The position numbers were made by a program, and so were the translations under genes. Positions 21,466 to 32,550 of a stretch of DNA of 64,000 nt are shown one piece after another; the stretch's first letter is position 1; every line of letters begins with the position of its first letter. The stretch spans positions 1,364,001 to 1,428,000 of the forward strand of contig JAOWBW010000016.1 of assembly GCA_026119855.1 (NCBI GenBank), in the 5' to 3' direction. The notes under the pieces are model-generated. The model was not told the DNA's origin and searched no databases. It was given only the letters and a program-made list of their open reading frames with translations. Source of the stretch: Campanula takesimana (Eukaryota; Streptophyta; Magnoliopsida; Asterales; Campanulaceae).

Positions 21466-22960
21466 TCTTGTAGTTCAAGTAAATACCTACTTGTGCATTC
21501 TTGTGTGAGTCCAGCTGGTTCTCCTTGCTTGTTCGGAGATATATAGGTTCACGCTTATCACGAGTGCTGGGGCTAAGTGATAATCGGGGATCTATGTATC
21601 TGCGCTTGACCCCTTACTACCGACATAGTAAGGGCATATAGCCTCCTTTGTTAGAGCAATACGCCTGATAAAGTGACTGCTATACCTCTTGTCTTGAATC
21701 TTGTTCTCAAGTGTGACACTGGTTACCGGGTCCTCTTGTGTACTGCACAGCAACAACTTGATTGATCGTGATTTGTCAACTGCAATAAGCAACGACAACA
21801 ATGGTTTACTTGGGAGGAATAAGGTTGGAGTATCCTTTATAACGTGATAGTTTAACCTTATGTGTTAGCTACTTGATGAGTTGGCTTAGCCTCTCATATA
21901 CTTGTTACTTGATGACATCTTGAGCATGATTACTTGATAATCTTCTTGATTTGCATGATTACATGATAACATGCTATGTACTTGTATCTAGTAACTTACT
22001 GAGATTTATCTCACCCCGTTCCTTGTTTATTTGTTTCCCCCCCAGGAAAGCAAGTGGTAATACATTGTGAGGCTCGACTTAGCAGGGGTCTACTGTTGGT
22101 AGTGGTGCCCTAGGCACGTTTAATAAACGTTGTAATTGTTATCATTTATTTCATATCAATAAAGAGATGTTTTGATTATTATTGTTGTTCATGTTTACTC
22201 ATAATAATCCCCGTCCCTAGTACTTGTTAAGCACTAGTATAAAGGCTAAATGATCATGGGATGATCATGTTAGATTTATGGGTACTTGTTTGGAACAAGG
22301 TGCTGGACATGACCCGCTGTATGAGATTTATGTCATGGTCTATGTCGAACATATATCTCATATTAGTTATGTCATTTGAATCCTTAGACATGAAGTTATT
22401 ATAGTCTTCCACTTGATGAACATTATGTTTGACATATTCAAACGCTATCTTAACACGGTAGTTATAAAGGGTATGATTGGCATAATCGGATTCCCGTTGG
22501 GAAGAATAATAAGCTAAATGGATTTGTCCCTCCACGGAGAGATGTCAAGCTTTGGCCCCTCGAAGGAATGATGTTGATGAAATGTTCGGCCGGACACAAA
22601 TGGATTGATTGGATCAATAGCATTTGAATTATCAACATATTCGGAATCGAGAAAGTATTGAACAAAACAAGTTGACTGTTTGACCATGACTTGTGTTCAA
22701 TGACATCGTGGACAAAGGGATTGTGACATATTCTAAAGGAATGCGAACTTGTATCTAGTTATACTATTTGGGTAGGTATGACGGTTTGCTAGAACCTAAT
22801 CATATCTTATGGGATCATGTTTGAGCCCATTGCCAACTTAGTATAATCCTAGAGGGTCACACACAATAGAACGAATCTTAAATATAGAGGACTATATTGG
22901 CATTTAGGGTCGGAGGACCTCCAAGGAATTTCTGGAAAGTTCTGGGCCTCCTGGTTCAAC

Positions 22961-23068
22961 CAAGCGGGCGCTTGGGTTGCACCAGGCGGGCGCCTGTTCA
23001 AGCCGGAAAGGAATTGGACTTTCTGTCCAAACAGGCGGGCGCCTGGGTAGGACCAGGCGGGCGCCCGG
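22961..23068. repeat. GC-rich paired palindrome cassette in the copia 5' LTR
   Basis: CAAGCGGGCGCTTG and CAGGCGGGCGCCTG, a spacer of about 45 bp, then CAGGCGGGCGCCTG and CAGGCGGGCGCCCGG. Each motif is an almost perfect palindrome. A further pair (GCAGGCGCCTGG, CAGGCGGGCGCTCGG) lies in the leader at 23912-23945. Confidence 0.85.
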
Positions 23069-23147
23069 TATGCCGTTGGAAAATTCCTAATTTGATTAGG
23101 AAAGGTTTTTGGCACAAGTTACCTATTTGGAATAGGTCTTAATTGTG

Positions 23148-23155
23148 TATAAAAA
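23148..23155 (+). promoter_or_regulatory. Probable TATA box of the copia LTR
   Basis: TATAAAAA after TTGTG, about 450 bp before the LTR end and followed by the CAATTCGGCCAG segment. The same context recurs at 28094 and 56709 in the sister LTRs. Confidence 0.6.
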
Positions 23156-23604
23156 CCCCAATTCGGCCAGACCATATTAACAAGTGCTTTTTGTGAGTCT
23201 CAAAGAGTTTGAGAGAGATTTTATTTTTGTTCTAAGATATCATTGATTGAGGAACAAATAATTCACAAATAAATTCCATATAGTTCTTTATTATATTGTG
23301 AAAGTGTGTTTCATAATATTGGTCTAGCAACCAAGATCAAAGAAGCTCCTTTGATATTCGTTCGAAGTGTGGATACCGCTAGAGGGTGAATTTTATCATC
23401 TTACAAAGTTCGTGATTTGTTCGTGATAGAGCTTCAAGATCTCCACCAAGACCAAAGAGAAAAATTCATAGCCATCAAGGGTTAGTTATTCCTATATTCA
23501 TTATGTTGTATTTGATTTAATCATATGAACGGATCCATGGCTTTGGGTTTCTTAAAATTTTAATTGCTATATTCCGCTGCGCATGTTACTACGAAACCCA
23601 ACAG

Positions 23605-23616
23605 TGGTATCAGAGC
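23605..23616 (+). other. Primer binding site of the copia element (tRNA-Met type)
   Basis: TGGTATCAGAGC begins one base after the LTR end ACA. Confidence 0.9.
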
Positions 23617-25155
23617 CCCGTTCATGTTGATTAATTCAATACTTGGATCATGTTGTGTGTATATAAATTGTTTATGTGCCAAGCATGATATGAATATTGG
23701 ATTATATGATGTTTATGTGTTTTGTGATTTTATGTGGTTTATTGTTTTTTCAACTTTAATTGCACGATTCAATCGCAATAAAAATTATGGTGGATTCTGA
23801 ATTATTTCGATTATTGATTTTTGATTGGATCAAAGTTTTAATAATCGGGGAAAAATAATTTTGAGACAAAATTTTCGAACTTTAAAATTCTATACTATTC
23901 TGGCCATTCAAGCAGGCGCCTGGTCCTTTGCAGGCGGGCGCTCGGTGGTCAAGATTTGTTCTGATTTTGGTTAAAATCTGAATATGGGATTTTCGATAAA
24001 TTCTACAAAACCAGTAACAGAACCAGTCCAGACTTGTTGATCTGGAATGGGTTTTGGGTAGTTGGTTTGTGTGTGGATTTTGGGGTTTGAATTTCCTATT
24101 TGTTTTAGTCTTGTGATTCCTAGATTGGTTCAAGTTTTGGATGGCTAATCTGCGTTCATCGAGATTGTGTTTCCCAAAATTGATCGCAATTAAAGTTTCA
24201 AAGATAAAACGAAGTTAGAATTATGAAGAGTTCATAATTGCTAAAATTGAGAAACAAAGTTCTTGATTCAATGATTGGAGATCCATGTGGAATTGTGAAT
24301 GCGATTAGCCTACGTTCATCGAGACCATCTATTGCTTAGTTTCGGCCACATGGACTACTTTCTTGGTTTCTTGAATTAGTGCGGGATTGTGGTTGCCTAA
24401 TGGCTTAGTTCGACCGCACTTCTTGTTGTCTTGATTTGGAGATAATAACCAAAGTTGAATTAGTCTAATCCTCATAATTATAGAGAAACTAATGACACAT
24501 AAATATCATGCTTAAATTAATGGGATTAATTTAGTGGCTAAAATTGATGTGTAACATGTTTATATTATGTGCTCATAAATGTGTTATATGCTATATGTGA
24601 TGAACCTTCAAAGAAAGTTTTAAGTCCTTCTTTGCCATGCCATGATTAAAACACTTGTTTATATATGGGTGATTTTGATGTGGGTTCGCCTCCGCGAAGT
24701 GCATTGATTTTATTCATGTATGAGCAAGATTAGGTTCATTAATTTAATGTGGGCTTGCCTCCGCAAGGTGCATTAAATTGAATGGTTCCTATGCGTTTAA
24801 AATGGTTGGACTTAATTAGGCGTCAAAACAGTTTTGTGCCTAGGCAAAAGATGAGATTAAACATGCTTTTTGAAATTGGATTTCTCAAAGAATCTCATAA
24901 AAGGATCTAAGAATCATATGGGATATGATTGACATGATTGTCTACCTAATTAATTTATTTTTGAGCGGTCCGCCTCCGTGGGCTCAAAAGTTAAATTAAA
25001 GTTGGATCTTAGCCCAATTAAATTATATTATACATTGGATGTATAAGAAGGTTATATAATTTAGTGGGAGTATTTGTTTGAAAAATACATTGTTTAGCTC
25101 TTTAATGAAAACCGGTACTTATTAAATTTTGGAAATTTTTGCATATTTGTAGATA
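23617..25155 (+). other. Untranslated leader of the copia element
   Basis: About 1.5 kb between primer binding site and gag without a credible ORF. It contains a GC-rich motif pair at 23912-23945 and three loosely repeated CGCCTCCG-containing segments (24690, 24750, 24970), function unknown. Confidence 0.6.
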
Positions 25156-25902
25156 ATGACTAATAACACTCAATCAATGTCGTTGCGATCGATCCTTGAG
25201 AAGGATAAGCTCGAAGAGAATGGTACAAACTTTATGGATTGGATCCGTAGCATAAGAATCGTTCTTAGGCAAGAAGATAAGTTGTACATTCTCGATGGGC
25301 CTCTCCCTGCTGAACCACCGCCTACTGCCCCTAGGGTAGAAAGAGACAATTACAAGAAACATCGTAATGATTCTAGAGATGTAAGTTGTCTCATGCTTGC
25401 TGCTATGTGTTCAAAACTCCAACAAAGTTTGGAATATTTGGAAGCCTATGAGATAGGCGTGGAGTTGAGAACCATGTTTCAAGAGCAAGCTAGGCAAGAG
25501 AGGTACAAGACCATTGTTGCATTCACTACTTGTAAAATGAATGAAGGACAACAAGTGAGTCCTCACTTTCTTAAAATGAAAGGTTATGTAGAGCACCTTG
25601 AGAAGCTTGGCTATCCAATCCCATTGGAGCTAGCCACGGATCTCATTCTTAATTCATTGCCTAAAAGTTATAATCAGTTTGTGATGAATTATAACATGCA
25701 TGGAATGGATAAGAATCTCTCTGAGTTGCATGGGATGCTCAAAACTGCAGAGATGAAAATTGTGGAGAAAGGTTCTCCCGTGCTCTTGGTTCATGATGGG
25801 AAGAAGGCTAGTGCCAAAGGAAAGGGTAAGGCAAAAGTTGTCAAACCCAAGATAAGCAAGGCAAAGGTTGCCAAGGCTTCTGAGGCAAAACCTGATTCAT
25901 AA
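25156..25902 (+). CDS. gag: Copia gag capsid protein, cut by a stop before the zinc knuckle
   Basis: 248 codons from the ATG at 25156. The N-terminal part reads SILEKDKLEENGTNFMDW and LYILDGPLPAEPP, and the middle has ILNSLPKSYNQFVMNYNMHG. These are hallmarks of the copia gag domain (retrotran_gag family), the capsid that packages element RNA in cytoplasmic particles. The C-terminal 40 residues are Lys/Ala-rich (KGKGKAKVVKPKISKAK), typical before the nucleocapsid. A TAA at 25900 stops the frame just before the CCHC knuckle, which follows in the same frame. The start fits because a copia leader of this size precedes it. Confidence 0.9.
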   Translation: MTNNTQSMSLRSILEKDKLEENGTNFMDWIRSIRIVLRQEDKLYILDGPLPAEPPPTAPRVERDNYKKHRNDSRDVSCLMLAAMCSKLQQSLEYLEAYEIGVELRTMFQEQARQERYKTIVAFTTCKMNEGQQVSPHFLKMKGYVEHLEKLGYPIPLELATDLILNSLPKSYNQFVMNYNMHGMDKNLSELHGMLKTAEMKIVEKGSPVLLVHDGKKASAKGKGKAKVVKPKISKAKVAKASEAKPDS

Positions 25903-26060
25903 AAGGATGCAATCTGTTTCCATTGTCAAGAAATTGGTCATTGGAAACGTAATTGCAAGGCTTTCTTGGAAGAGCAAAAGAAGAAGAGAGCAGCAAGGCT
26001 GCGTCGACTTCAGGTATCTAATGATAGATATTCTCATTTCTACCACTGATTTTGGGTATT
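25903..26060 (+). pseudogene. Zinc knuckle of copia gag, downstream of the stop
   Basis: Directly after the stop the same frame gives CFHCQEIGHWKRNC, a perfect C-X2-C-X4-H-X4-C nucleocapsid knuckle, followed by KAFLEEQKKKR. The frame breaks soon after and the protease region is not recognisable. Confidence 0.85.
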
Positions 26061-26439
26061 GATACCGGATGTGGTTCTCACATTTGGTCCTAAATTGCAG
26101 GACTAAAGAATAAGAGACTGCTTAAAGAAGGTGAAGTAGATCTATACGCGTGGAAATGGTAGCAAGAGTGTGCTGCATTAGCGTAGGGACTTATGAAGTC
26201 ACTTTACCTTCGGATTAATTCTTGTTTTGAACAATGTTTATTATGTTTCCGGATTTAAGCAGAAATATTATTTCAATTTCTTGTTTGGATAATGAAGGTT
26301 TTAAGTTTCTTATTGAGAATAAGAGATTTCTATTTATTTAAATGATGTGCTTTATGGTATTGCTAATTCATTAATGGCCTTTATATCTTGGATGTCAAGA
26401 ATGAAAATAATGACAATGTCTATCATGTAAACACAAGAA

Positions 26440-27550
26440 ATCTAAACCTAATGATGTAAATCACACTTATCTGTGGCATTGCCGTCTCGGATATTAATGA
26501 GAAGCGTATCTCAAACCTCCATGGGGACGGACTTTAGGTTCATGTGACCTCGAGTCATATGATACTTGCGAGTCGTGTCTTCTTGGAAAAATGACTAAGA
26601 CACCTTTTACCAAGCTAGGTGAAAGGGCAAGCGACTTATTGGGGTTGATACATTCCGATGTATGCGAACCATTAAGTAGCAATGCTAGGGGAGGATTTCA
26701 ATACTTCATAACCTTCACTGATGATTATAGTAGATTTGGGTATGTTTACCTAATGAAACATAAAAGTGAAGCATTTGAGATATTTAGAATATTTCAAAAT
26801 GAAGTAGAAACAACTTGGCAAAAGTATTAAGGCACTTCGATCAGATCGTGGTGGTGAATACTTGAGTCAAGAATTTGATGATTATCTAAAGAATTGTGGA
26901 ATAGTTTCACAATTGACACACCTGGAACACCACAATGGAATGGTGTAGTCCGAGAGGAGGAATCAAAAAACGTGTAGACATGGTATCGATCAATGATGAG
27001 TCAAGTTGATCTTCCAATATCCTTTTTGGGGTTACGCCCTAGAAAACCGCTGCTTTCACACTAAATCGTGTTCCAACTAAATCGGTTCAAAAGACTCCCA
27101 TATGAGATGTGGAGCGGAAAGAAGCCTTGTCTGTTCTTTCATGAAGATTGGGGTTGTGAAGCTTTTGTCAAAAGACCTGTCTCAGACAAACTTGCACACA
27201 AATCTGATAAATGTATTTTCGTGGGATATCCCTAAGGAAACTAGAGAATATTACTTTTACAACCGTGAGGACAACAAAGTGTTTGTTGCCCGAACTGGTG
27301 TCTTTCTAGAGAAAGAGTTTCTCTCCAAAGAAACAGGGGAGTAAAATAAATCTTGAAAAAATTCGAGACCCAGAAAATAACATTGAACCAAATAGTGGAA
27401 CAAGAACAAGAACCACAAGGAGTTGTGGAACCGTTCAAAATACACAAGCAACTCGCAGATCTAGTAGGTTACGATCCGACCCGAGAGATATGGATTTCTC
27501 GTAACGGATAGTAATGAGGTAGAAATCATTGAGAATGATGAACGTCAACC
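26440..27550 (+). pseudogene. Copia pol fragment: GAG-pre-integrase and integrase, multiply broken
   Basis: A GAG-pre-integrase piece is seen at about 26466-26515 (LWHCRLG). The integrase core is open at 26591-26830, with GLIHSDVCEP (first catalytic Asp) and FITFTDDYSRFGYVYLM. After a stop it continues with RSDRGGEYLSQEFDDYL (second Asp). The sequence around the catalytic Glu is damaged. The C-terminal part (27102-27344) shows KCIFVGYPKETREYYFYN and VFVARTGVFLEKEFL. Several stops and frameshifts separate the parts. The fragment runs into the N gap; RT and RNase H are not seen. Confidence 0.85.
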
Positions 27551-27553
27551 TAC

Positions 27554-27653
27554 NNNNNNNNNNNNNNNNNNNNNNNNNNNNNNNNNNNNNNNNNNNNNNN
27601 NNNNNNNNNNNNNNNNNNNNNNNNNNNNNNNNNNNNNNNNNNNNNNNNNNNNN
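27554..27653. other. Assembly gap (100 N)
   Basis: Exactly 100 N, a conventional placeholder of unknown length. It separates the copia integrase tail from the middle of an LTR, so missing RT/RNase H and part of an LTR may be hidden here. Confidence 0.99.
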
Positions 27654-28540
27654 TGACCATGACTTGTGTTCAATGACGTCGAGGACAAAGGGATTATGAC
27701 ATATTCTAAAGGAATGCGAACTTGTATCTAGTTATACATATTTGGGTAGGTATGACGTTTGCTAGAACCTAATCATATCTTATGGTTTCAGTTTGAACCC
27801 ATTGCCAACTTAGTATAATCTAGAGGGTCAACACAATAGAACGAATCTTTAAAAGGACTAAATTGGAATTTTGGAAATTCTGGACATTCTGGGGAAGTGG
27901 GCGACCGCACATAATGGACTGGGCGCCGCACACTTAGCTCAGATTTGTACTAGTTGTTTCAGATAGTTTGTGCGACCGCACAGTGCATTCTGGGCGCCGC
28001 ACAGTACTGTCGGGTGGCAGATCCTAATTTGATTAGAAACGAATTTGGACGGATTTTGACACAAGTTCCTATTTGGAATAGGTCATACTTGTGTATAAAA
28101 GACCAAATTCGGCCAGCACTCTAAGCTAATGATTTTGTGAGTCTCAAAGAGTTTGAGAGAGGGTTTATTTGTTCTAAGACATTCTTGGTTGAAGAACAAA
28201 ATAATACACAAAATAAATTCCATATAGTTCTTTTGATTGTGAAAAAGTGTTTCACAATTTGGTCTAGCAACCAAGATCAAAGAAGCTCCTTGATATTCGT
28301 TCGAAGTGTGGATACCGCTAGAGGGTGAAAATCATCATCTTCAAAGTTCGTGTTCAAGCTTTGTGATCGTGATCAAGTCTTCAAACCTCCACCAAAGACC
28401 AAGAGAATTGATAGCATCAAGGGTTAGTTATTCCTTTATTCTTATGTTGTATTTGATTTAATCATATGAACGGATCCATGGCTTTGGTTCAAAATTTTAA
28501 ATGCTAAATTCCTGTGCGCATGTGTCTACGAAACCCAACA
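27654..28540 (+). repeat. Partial copia LTR after the gap
   Basis: It matches 22681-23603, beginning TGACCATGACTTGTG and ending GAAACCCAACA. The TATA box is at 28094. The GC-rich cassette (27897-28003) is of the GCGACCGCAC type rather than the GGCGGGCGCC type of the 5' LTR. Confidence 0.85.
27897..28003. repeat. GC-rich paired palindrome cassette in the partial copia LTR
   Basis: GTGGGCGACCGCAC, GGGCGCCGCAC, spacer, GTGCGACCGCAC, GGGCGCCGCAC. The GTGCGACCGCAC motif is identical to that in the gypsy LTRs at 19958, 34840 and 41072. Confidence 0.85.
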
Positions 28541-28748
28541 ATAGTGACCGTCATGGCAGAAAATGTCACTATCCACAGAAATGGGGAACCCGTCCACCAT
28601 GCTCAGCATGGGTTAGAAGACTTCACCCTCTCCGGCGTCTCAATCAATGACATCGACAAAGAAGGGGAAACGGAACATGGACCCTCGACAATCACAAAGT
28701 CCTCCACATGATGAGGAATATGAACTACTCCCCAGTTTAGGCATAAGG
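28541..28748. other. Unassigned stretch between copia LTR and Tekay LTR
   Basis: A short plus-strand frame starts at an ATG near 28553 and runs about 53 codons (MAENVTIHRNGEPVHHAQ). I do not recognise it. It could be the edge of an older retrotransposon into which the Tekay LTR inserted. Confidence 0.4.
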
Positions 28749-30930
28749 TGTAGCGACCCCAAAAACCGTCCATATTTATTTTATATTTGGGGATTTTTTT
28801 TATTTGACTTATATGTGCAGTTTATGTGTTGCATCATATTTTATGATTTGCACATCTACTTGATTATTGTTTATTTACTTAGTTAGTAAAAATAATGGTT
28901 AAAAGGAGTTAAATGATTAAGTTGAAAATTTAGGGTCCTTGTTGAAATTATAAGTTTAGGGGCTAAAGTGTTAAAAACAAACTTGGGTGATCAAAATGTA
29001 AAAAGGGGTAAGATATTTAAGGAAACTTTCCTTTCTCCTTCATTCTCTGTGTGAAAAAAACTTCTGCAACTTTCTCTACGTTTCAACCTAGGGTTAGGAG
29101 AAAAAAGGTAAGTTCGACCCATTCGATTTAATTCTTTTTATTTACTTACCCGTTTTAAAAACTAATTATATAAAAATGATCAGGGCGTCGAATAGGTCAT
29201 CTCTAGCCGAACAAAACTTATTTCAGCGGTACTTTTTTCGAAACTAGGTAAGTTACTAATTCCCCTTTAAATGTTAAAATAGTCCATCTATTCTATATTT
29301 GATACTTCTACTTGTTAATTTTGTGATTTGGGTAATATTTGCTATACTTGTAATTTTGGGACAAAGGGAGTATATGACTTGGTTTAGCTGGGTGTTGTAA
29401 TGGTTTAGAAACCATGTTGAAAGTTGCTAATGAAGTTGTTATTGAAAGTTGCCTAAGTTATGTTATATGTGTTATACTTTTGGGACGGAAGGAGTAAAAA
29501 GGAATTAAGGAAAGAATCTGGGATTGGCCCAAAACAGGAGGGGCGCGCCGCCCTATATAAGGAGGCGCACGCACCCATTGTTACCAATCTAGGCAAAAGG
29601 GACTGATGAAGGGAGGTGTGCGCACCCTTTTGGGTGAGGGCACGCGCACCCTTAAGTGTCCAAAAAATGTGAGGATCTGATGAAGGGAAGCGCGCGCACC
29701 CTATGGGGTGGGGCGTGCGCACCCGCCCTGTTTCCAGGTTTGATAGTTTGTGTTATTTGGGTATAAGAGGACAATTGTTGTGTAGTCCTTGGGGTTGTTT
29801 AGGACCTAAATGTGAATGTGTATAACTTTTATGTCGTTGGTGAAAAAAGATTGGGTGTGAATAAATGTCCTTATTATGAGACTCTTTATCAGAAATCCTT
29901 CGTGTGCATCTTGTGATGTATTGGCTTAGTTCCTTCTTGGATTAAATGCCCGGGTTGTGTTTAGCAAGTATTCATTACTGTTCTTCTTGTTAAAATTCCA
30001 GCTGGTCTTGTTGTGAGTCAGCCCAAGGAAGATTATAGTGGTACAGGTAAGTCCACTATAGGTTTCCATTAGACCTTGTGAGTCAGGCGGTGGGAGAATT
30101 ATAGTGGCACACAAGCCAAGTTCACTATAAGGTGTCCACTGTGCCTTCTAGTTCCCCAGTCCAGATTGGCCTTGGATGGGATGAATTGCTCCCTTGGTCA
30201 GTATTTGGGTTATGACTTTGTGTCATATTTCCCTCTCTGGTTACTTGGTTCTATTGGTTATGGGTTGGTTTTCGGGATCCCGGCTTCAGCTATTTATGCT
30301 GCTCAGATGGTTTTCTCTGATGGGTTTCTCAGATGGAATTCTCATCGGTTATGGTTATTGGGTAAACCTTGGCTTGGTATCCACCGGAGTGTGGGCAATG
30401 TGATAAAAGTGATATATGAGTTGATGTTATGTGCTATATGCTATATGCTTACTTGTTGATATTGTTTCTTTATGATTATCATATCAGCATGTAACGTAGT
30501 TGCATTTTAGTAGCTTACTGAGATTTATTCTCACCCTTTATTTGTTTACTGTTTTAGATAAAAGCGGGTCCAGGGGATAGGACACTTGGCACAAGAGGAC
30601 GTTGGATTGGTAAGAGATGGGTTGTTTGTGAAGGTTACATTATGTAAATGTAAACCCTTTGGGTAGAGTACCCGTACTTTCTTATGGTCACATCTATTTT
30701 GGTAAATGTTGATGTATGTACATTTGTTTAAAAGTTTGTAAGTCTTCGGGCTAAGTACTTTTGTTGTGAAAGTGTTTGTAAGTTTGTTTCAAGTCAAGTG
30801 AAGTCTTTGAACTTCAAATGTGTTAAACTTATAAAGGTACATTTCGAAAATTTTCTAAAGAGATTTATAACGTCTTCCAATCGTGTCCCGAGCGTGGGGC
30901 CAAGTAGGACCACGGGTCTGGGGCGCGACA
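28749..30930 (+). repeat. Tekay-type gypsy LTR (lone copy)
   Basis: It begins TGTAGCGACCCC and ends GGGGCGCGACA, followed by a truncated primer binding site (TGGTATCAGA, then divergence). It is related to, but clearly diverged from, the LTRs of element C. It has two copies of the TTATAGTG/CACTATA hairpin repeat rather than three, and a cassette of the GCGCGCACC type. Confidence 0.85.
29537..29728. repeat. GC-rich paired palindrome cassette in the lone Tekay LTR
   Basis: Three pairs: GGGGCGCGCCGCCC with GGCGCACGCACCC, GGTGTGCGCACCC with GGGCACGCGCACCC, and GCGCGCGCACCC with GGGGCGTGCGCACCC. Spacers include TCTGATGAAGGGA. The closest relatives in this window are the cassettes of the unrelated Athila element. 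Confidence 0.85.
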
Positions 30931-32531
30931 GTTGGTATCAGACGTCCGTCCAAAGACTTAACAAAGTGACACGCATTATTAAAGCAAGAATGTGTCGAAG
31001 ACAAGAAACAAAGAAGGAGCAAGCTCATGCCATGTGCAATTATTTATTCATTCAACTTTACTTAAAACACATTTTTATTCCTAAATGGTTGAAAAGATTC
31101 CTCTTCTTTTTCGCAACTATTCTACATCCTGGATCAGTGGAGGCCATCACTACGCCTATAGACCCCTCGTTTTTCACCTACCTTGCACACTCCCAAGGAC
31201 GGACTATCCCGGGCGAGGGTCCCATAGGGCAAGCGGCTTCCACTGATCGAAAGAAATGATCCTAGGGCCTAGTGCGTCGCAGGGTTCCTGATGTGCGGGT
31301 CATCCTAATCATGATTAAGCCCCAGTCGGGATCGAGACTGTTCCTAAGGCTGCACCGATATTCTGACATGACCTCATTTTGAATGAGGTGTCTCAATTCT
31401 CGACTATGAGCTTAAGGATGATTAACATGACCCGTCCATTAGGGCTTAACGACACGGTGTTACCCTATCTTTAGCACATGACCTTTGTTAATTGTGGTCG
31501 TCATTAACACACGAGTTAGAGGCGGGTTAGGCCACGCTTGCATTACATCAAGGAGTCGTAACCCGGGCATTAACTTGGCCACAATTGACTTTGGACACAT
31601 GCTTAAAGACAATGGCAACGTGAACTAGACCAAAAATCAACCAAAGTCACGGTATTTGTGTGTCACGGACATGTGTGTTGACTTGGCTCGGAAGGGGAGG
31701 TGGAATGGACCGTGCATGCTCGAAGGGAACAAGAGCACCAATCGAGCTGCATCTGGCATCCATCCCGGGTTTAAAGGGTATTTGGAACGTGCAAGGCCAA
31801 GTGCGCGTTGTGTGAAGTCAATTCTATATTCCCTTTTTGAGTCAAAATAGAGATTTTATTTTGTTTGCAACATGATGAGCATGGCATGAGCAAGATATGA
31901 ACAAGTATGAACAAGCATGGAGTAAGAAATTTATACACAATAGTCAAAGAATACAAACAAAGACCAAAACTTGTATAAGTACCAAGTCGTGCACAACCAA
32001 GGATTTCGAATCAAACATTTTGCAAAAGAACAATTTTCATTGAAACCATTTGTACAAAGCAAGTTGTGCACAACAAGAAGAGTCAAGATATTTTTACAAA
32101 AAAGGGGTTATGCACAATGAGATTTGGAAATCATTTTTATTGACAAAAGATCATGCATAACCAAGTTTTGGCCAAAAGAATAAAGGTAATATGCACAAGT
32201 AAGGCTGTAAATTTAGAAACCTGGACAGAAGAAGCAGAAGGCAATTCAGAATGTTGCTGCCCTGCACAAAATTGTTATTTGCAACATTCTGGCCCTTTTA
32301 CAAACTAGCCGTACGGCTAGAGCCATGGGGTGAGATTTTTCTCAATTTCTGCAACTTCTGTTCATCATTACTCCAGTTTATTGCATTTCCAGAATATATG
32401 CACTCAAAACAGTTCAAACAGAAACAGCAAACACACAAAAATATGCACAAAGTCAACTAACGGAAACGGGAGTTTGACCCACACAAAAGTGCCTCCGAAG
32501 CTTCCAAACAGAAGTTCATAAGCACTTTATC
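30931..32531 (-). mobile_element. Internal/leader remnant of a Tat/Ogre-like gypsy element, reverse orientation
   Basis: From about 31130 the sequence has the look of a Tat-type 5' region read on the minus strand, ending at the primer binding site at 32532-32549. No coding domain is recognisable. Plus-strand frames (for example near 30800-31260) start in the Tekay LTR and have no domain. The short part 30931-31130 is unassigned. The palindrome AGCCGTACGGCT lies at 32308-32319. Confidence 0.55.
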
Positions 32532-32549
32532 TCCCCAGCGGAGTCACCA
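32532..32549 (-). other. Primer binding site of the Tat/Ogre-like element
   Basis: On the minus strand TGGTGACTCCGCTGGGGA lies one base from the LTR edge. This type of site (tRNA-Arg-like) is known from Tat/Ogre elements; that assignment is from memory. Confidence 0.65.
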
Positions 32550-32550
32550 C

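Larger units (their letters stand above)
18974..22093 (+). repeat. Truncated Ty3-gypsy LTR (Tekay-like)
   Basis: It starts TGTAACGCCCGTC and follows the same plan as the Tekay LTRs further right: a 'gggtca/aggggc' leader zone, a GATCAGGG segment with GTAAGT-like sites, phrases such as TGGGACGGTGAAAT repeated at 19610-19810, a GC-rich palindrome cassette (19956-20067), and near the end TTACTGAGATTTATCTCACC. The terminal ACA end and internal region are missing; the copia LTR at 22094 abuts it. Short local repeats around CTTGAACATCCAAAGAATTGG (20350-20520) and a 76-bp duplication at 21330-21465 are visible. No protein is encoded. Confidence 0.65.
22094..23603 (+). repeat. 5' LTR of the copia element
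   Basis: It begins TGTTGGTAGTGG and ends GAAACCCAACA (TGTTGG/CCAACA ends), followed by a primer binding site. Sequence-related copies are 27654-28540 and the interrupted copy 43508-57157. It has a probable TATA box at 23148 and a GC-rich palindrome cassette at 22961-23068. Confidence 0.85.
22094..28540 (+). mobile_element. Decayed Ty1-copia retrotransposon with assembly gap
   Basis: LTR-like sequence 22094-23603, primer binding site, a long leader, gag (25156-25902), broken integrase (26450-27550), a 100-N gap, then a partial LTR (27654-28540). Reverse transcriptase and RNase H are not visible; they would lie at the gap or are deleted. The two LTRs are clearly diverged, especially in their GC-rich cassette, and flanks (TCTAC before, ATAGT after) do not match, so they may belong to different insertions joined across the gap. 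Confidence 0.7.

Noticed and set aside
22849..23142. Open frames of 81 and 88 codons on both strands in the copia LTR
   Set aside because: They are created by the GC-rich palindrome cassette, which opens frames on both strands.
30166..30459. 97-codon hydrophobic frame, with relatives at 35478 and 41729
   Set aside because: Lies inside Tekay LTRs and is not conserved in frame between the copies; non-coding LTR sequence.
30798..31259. 153-codon plus-strand frame
   Set aside because: Crosses the end of the Tekay LTR into unrelated sequence and has no recognisable domain.
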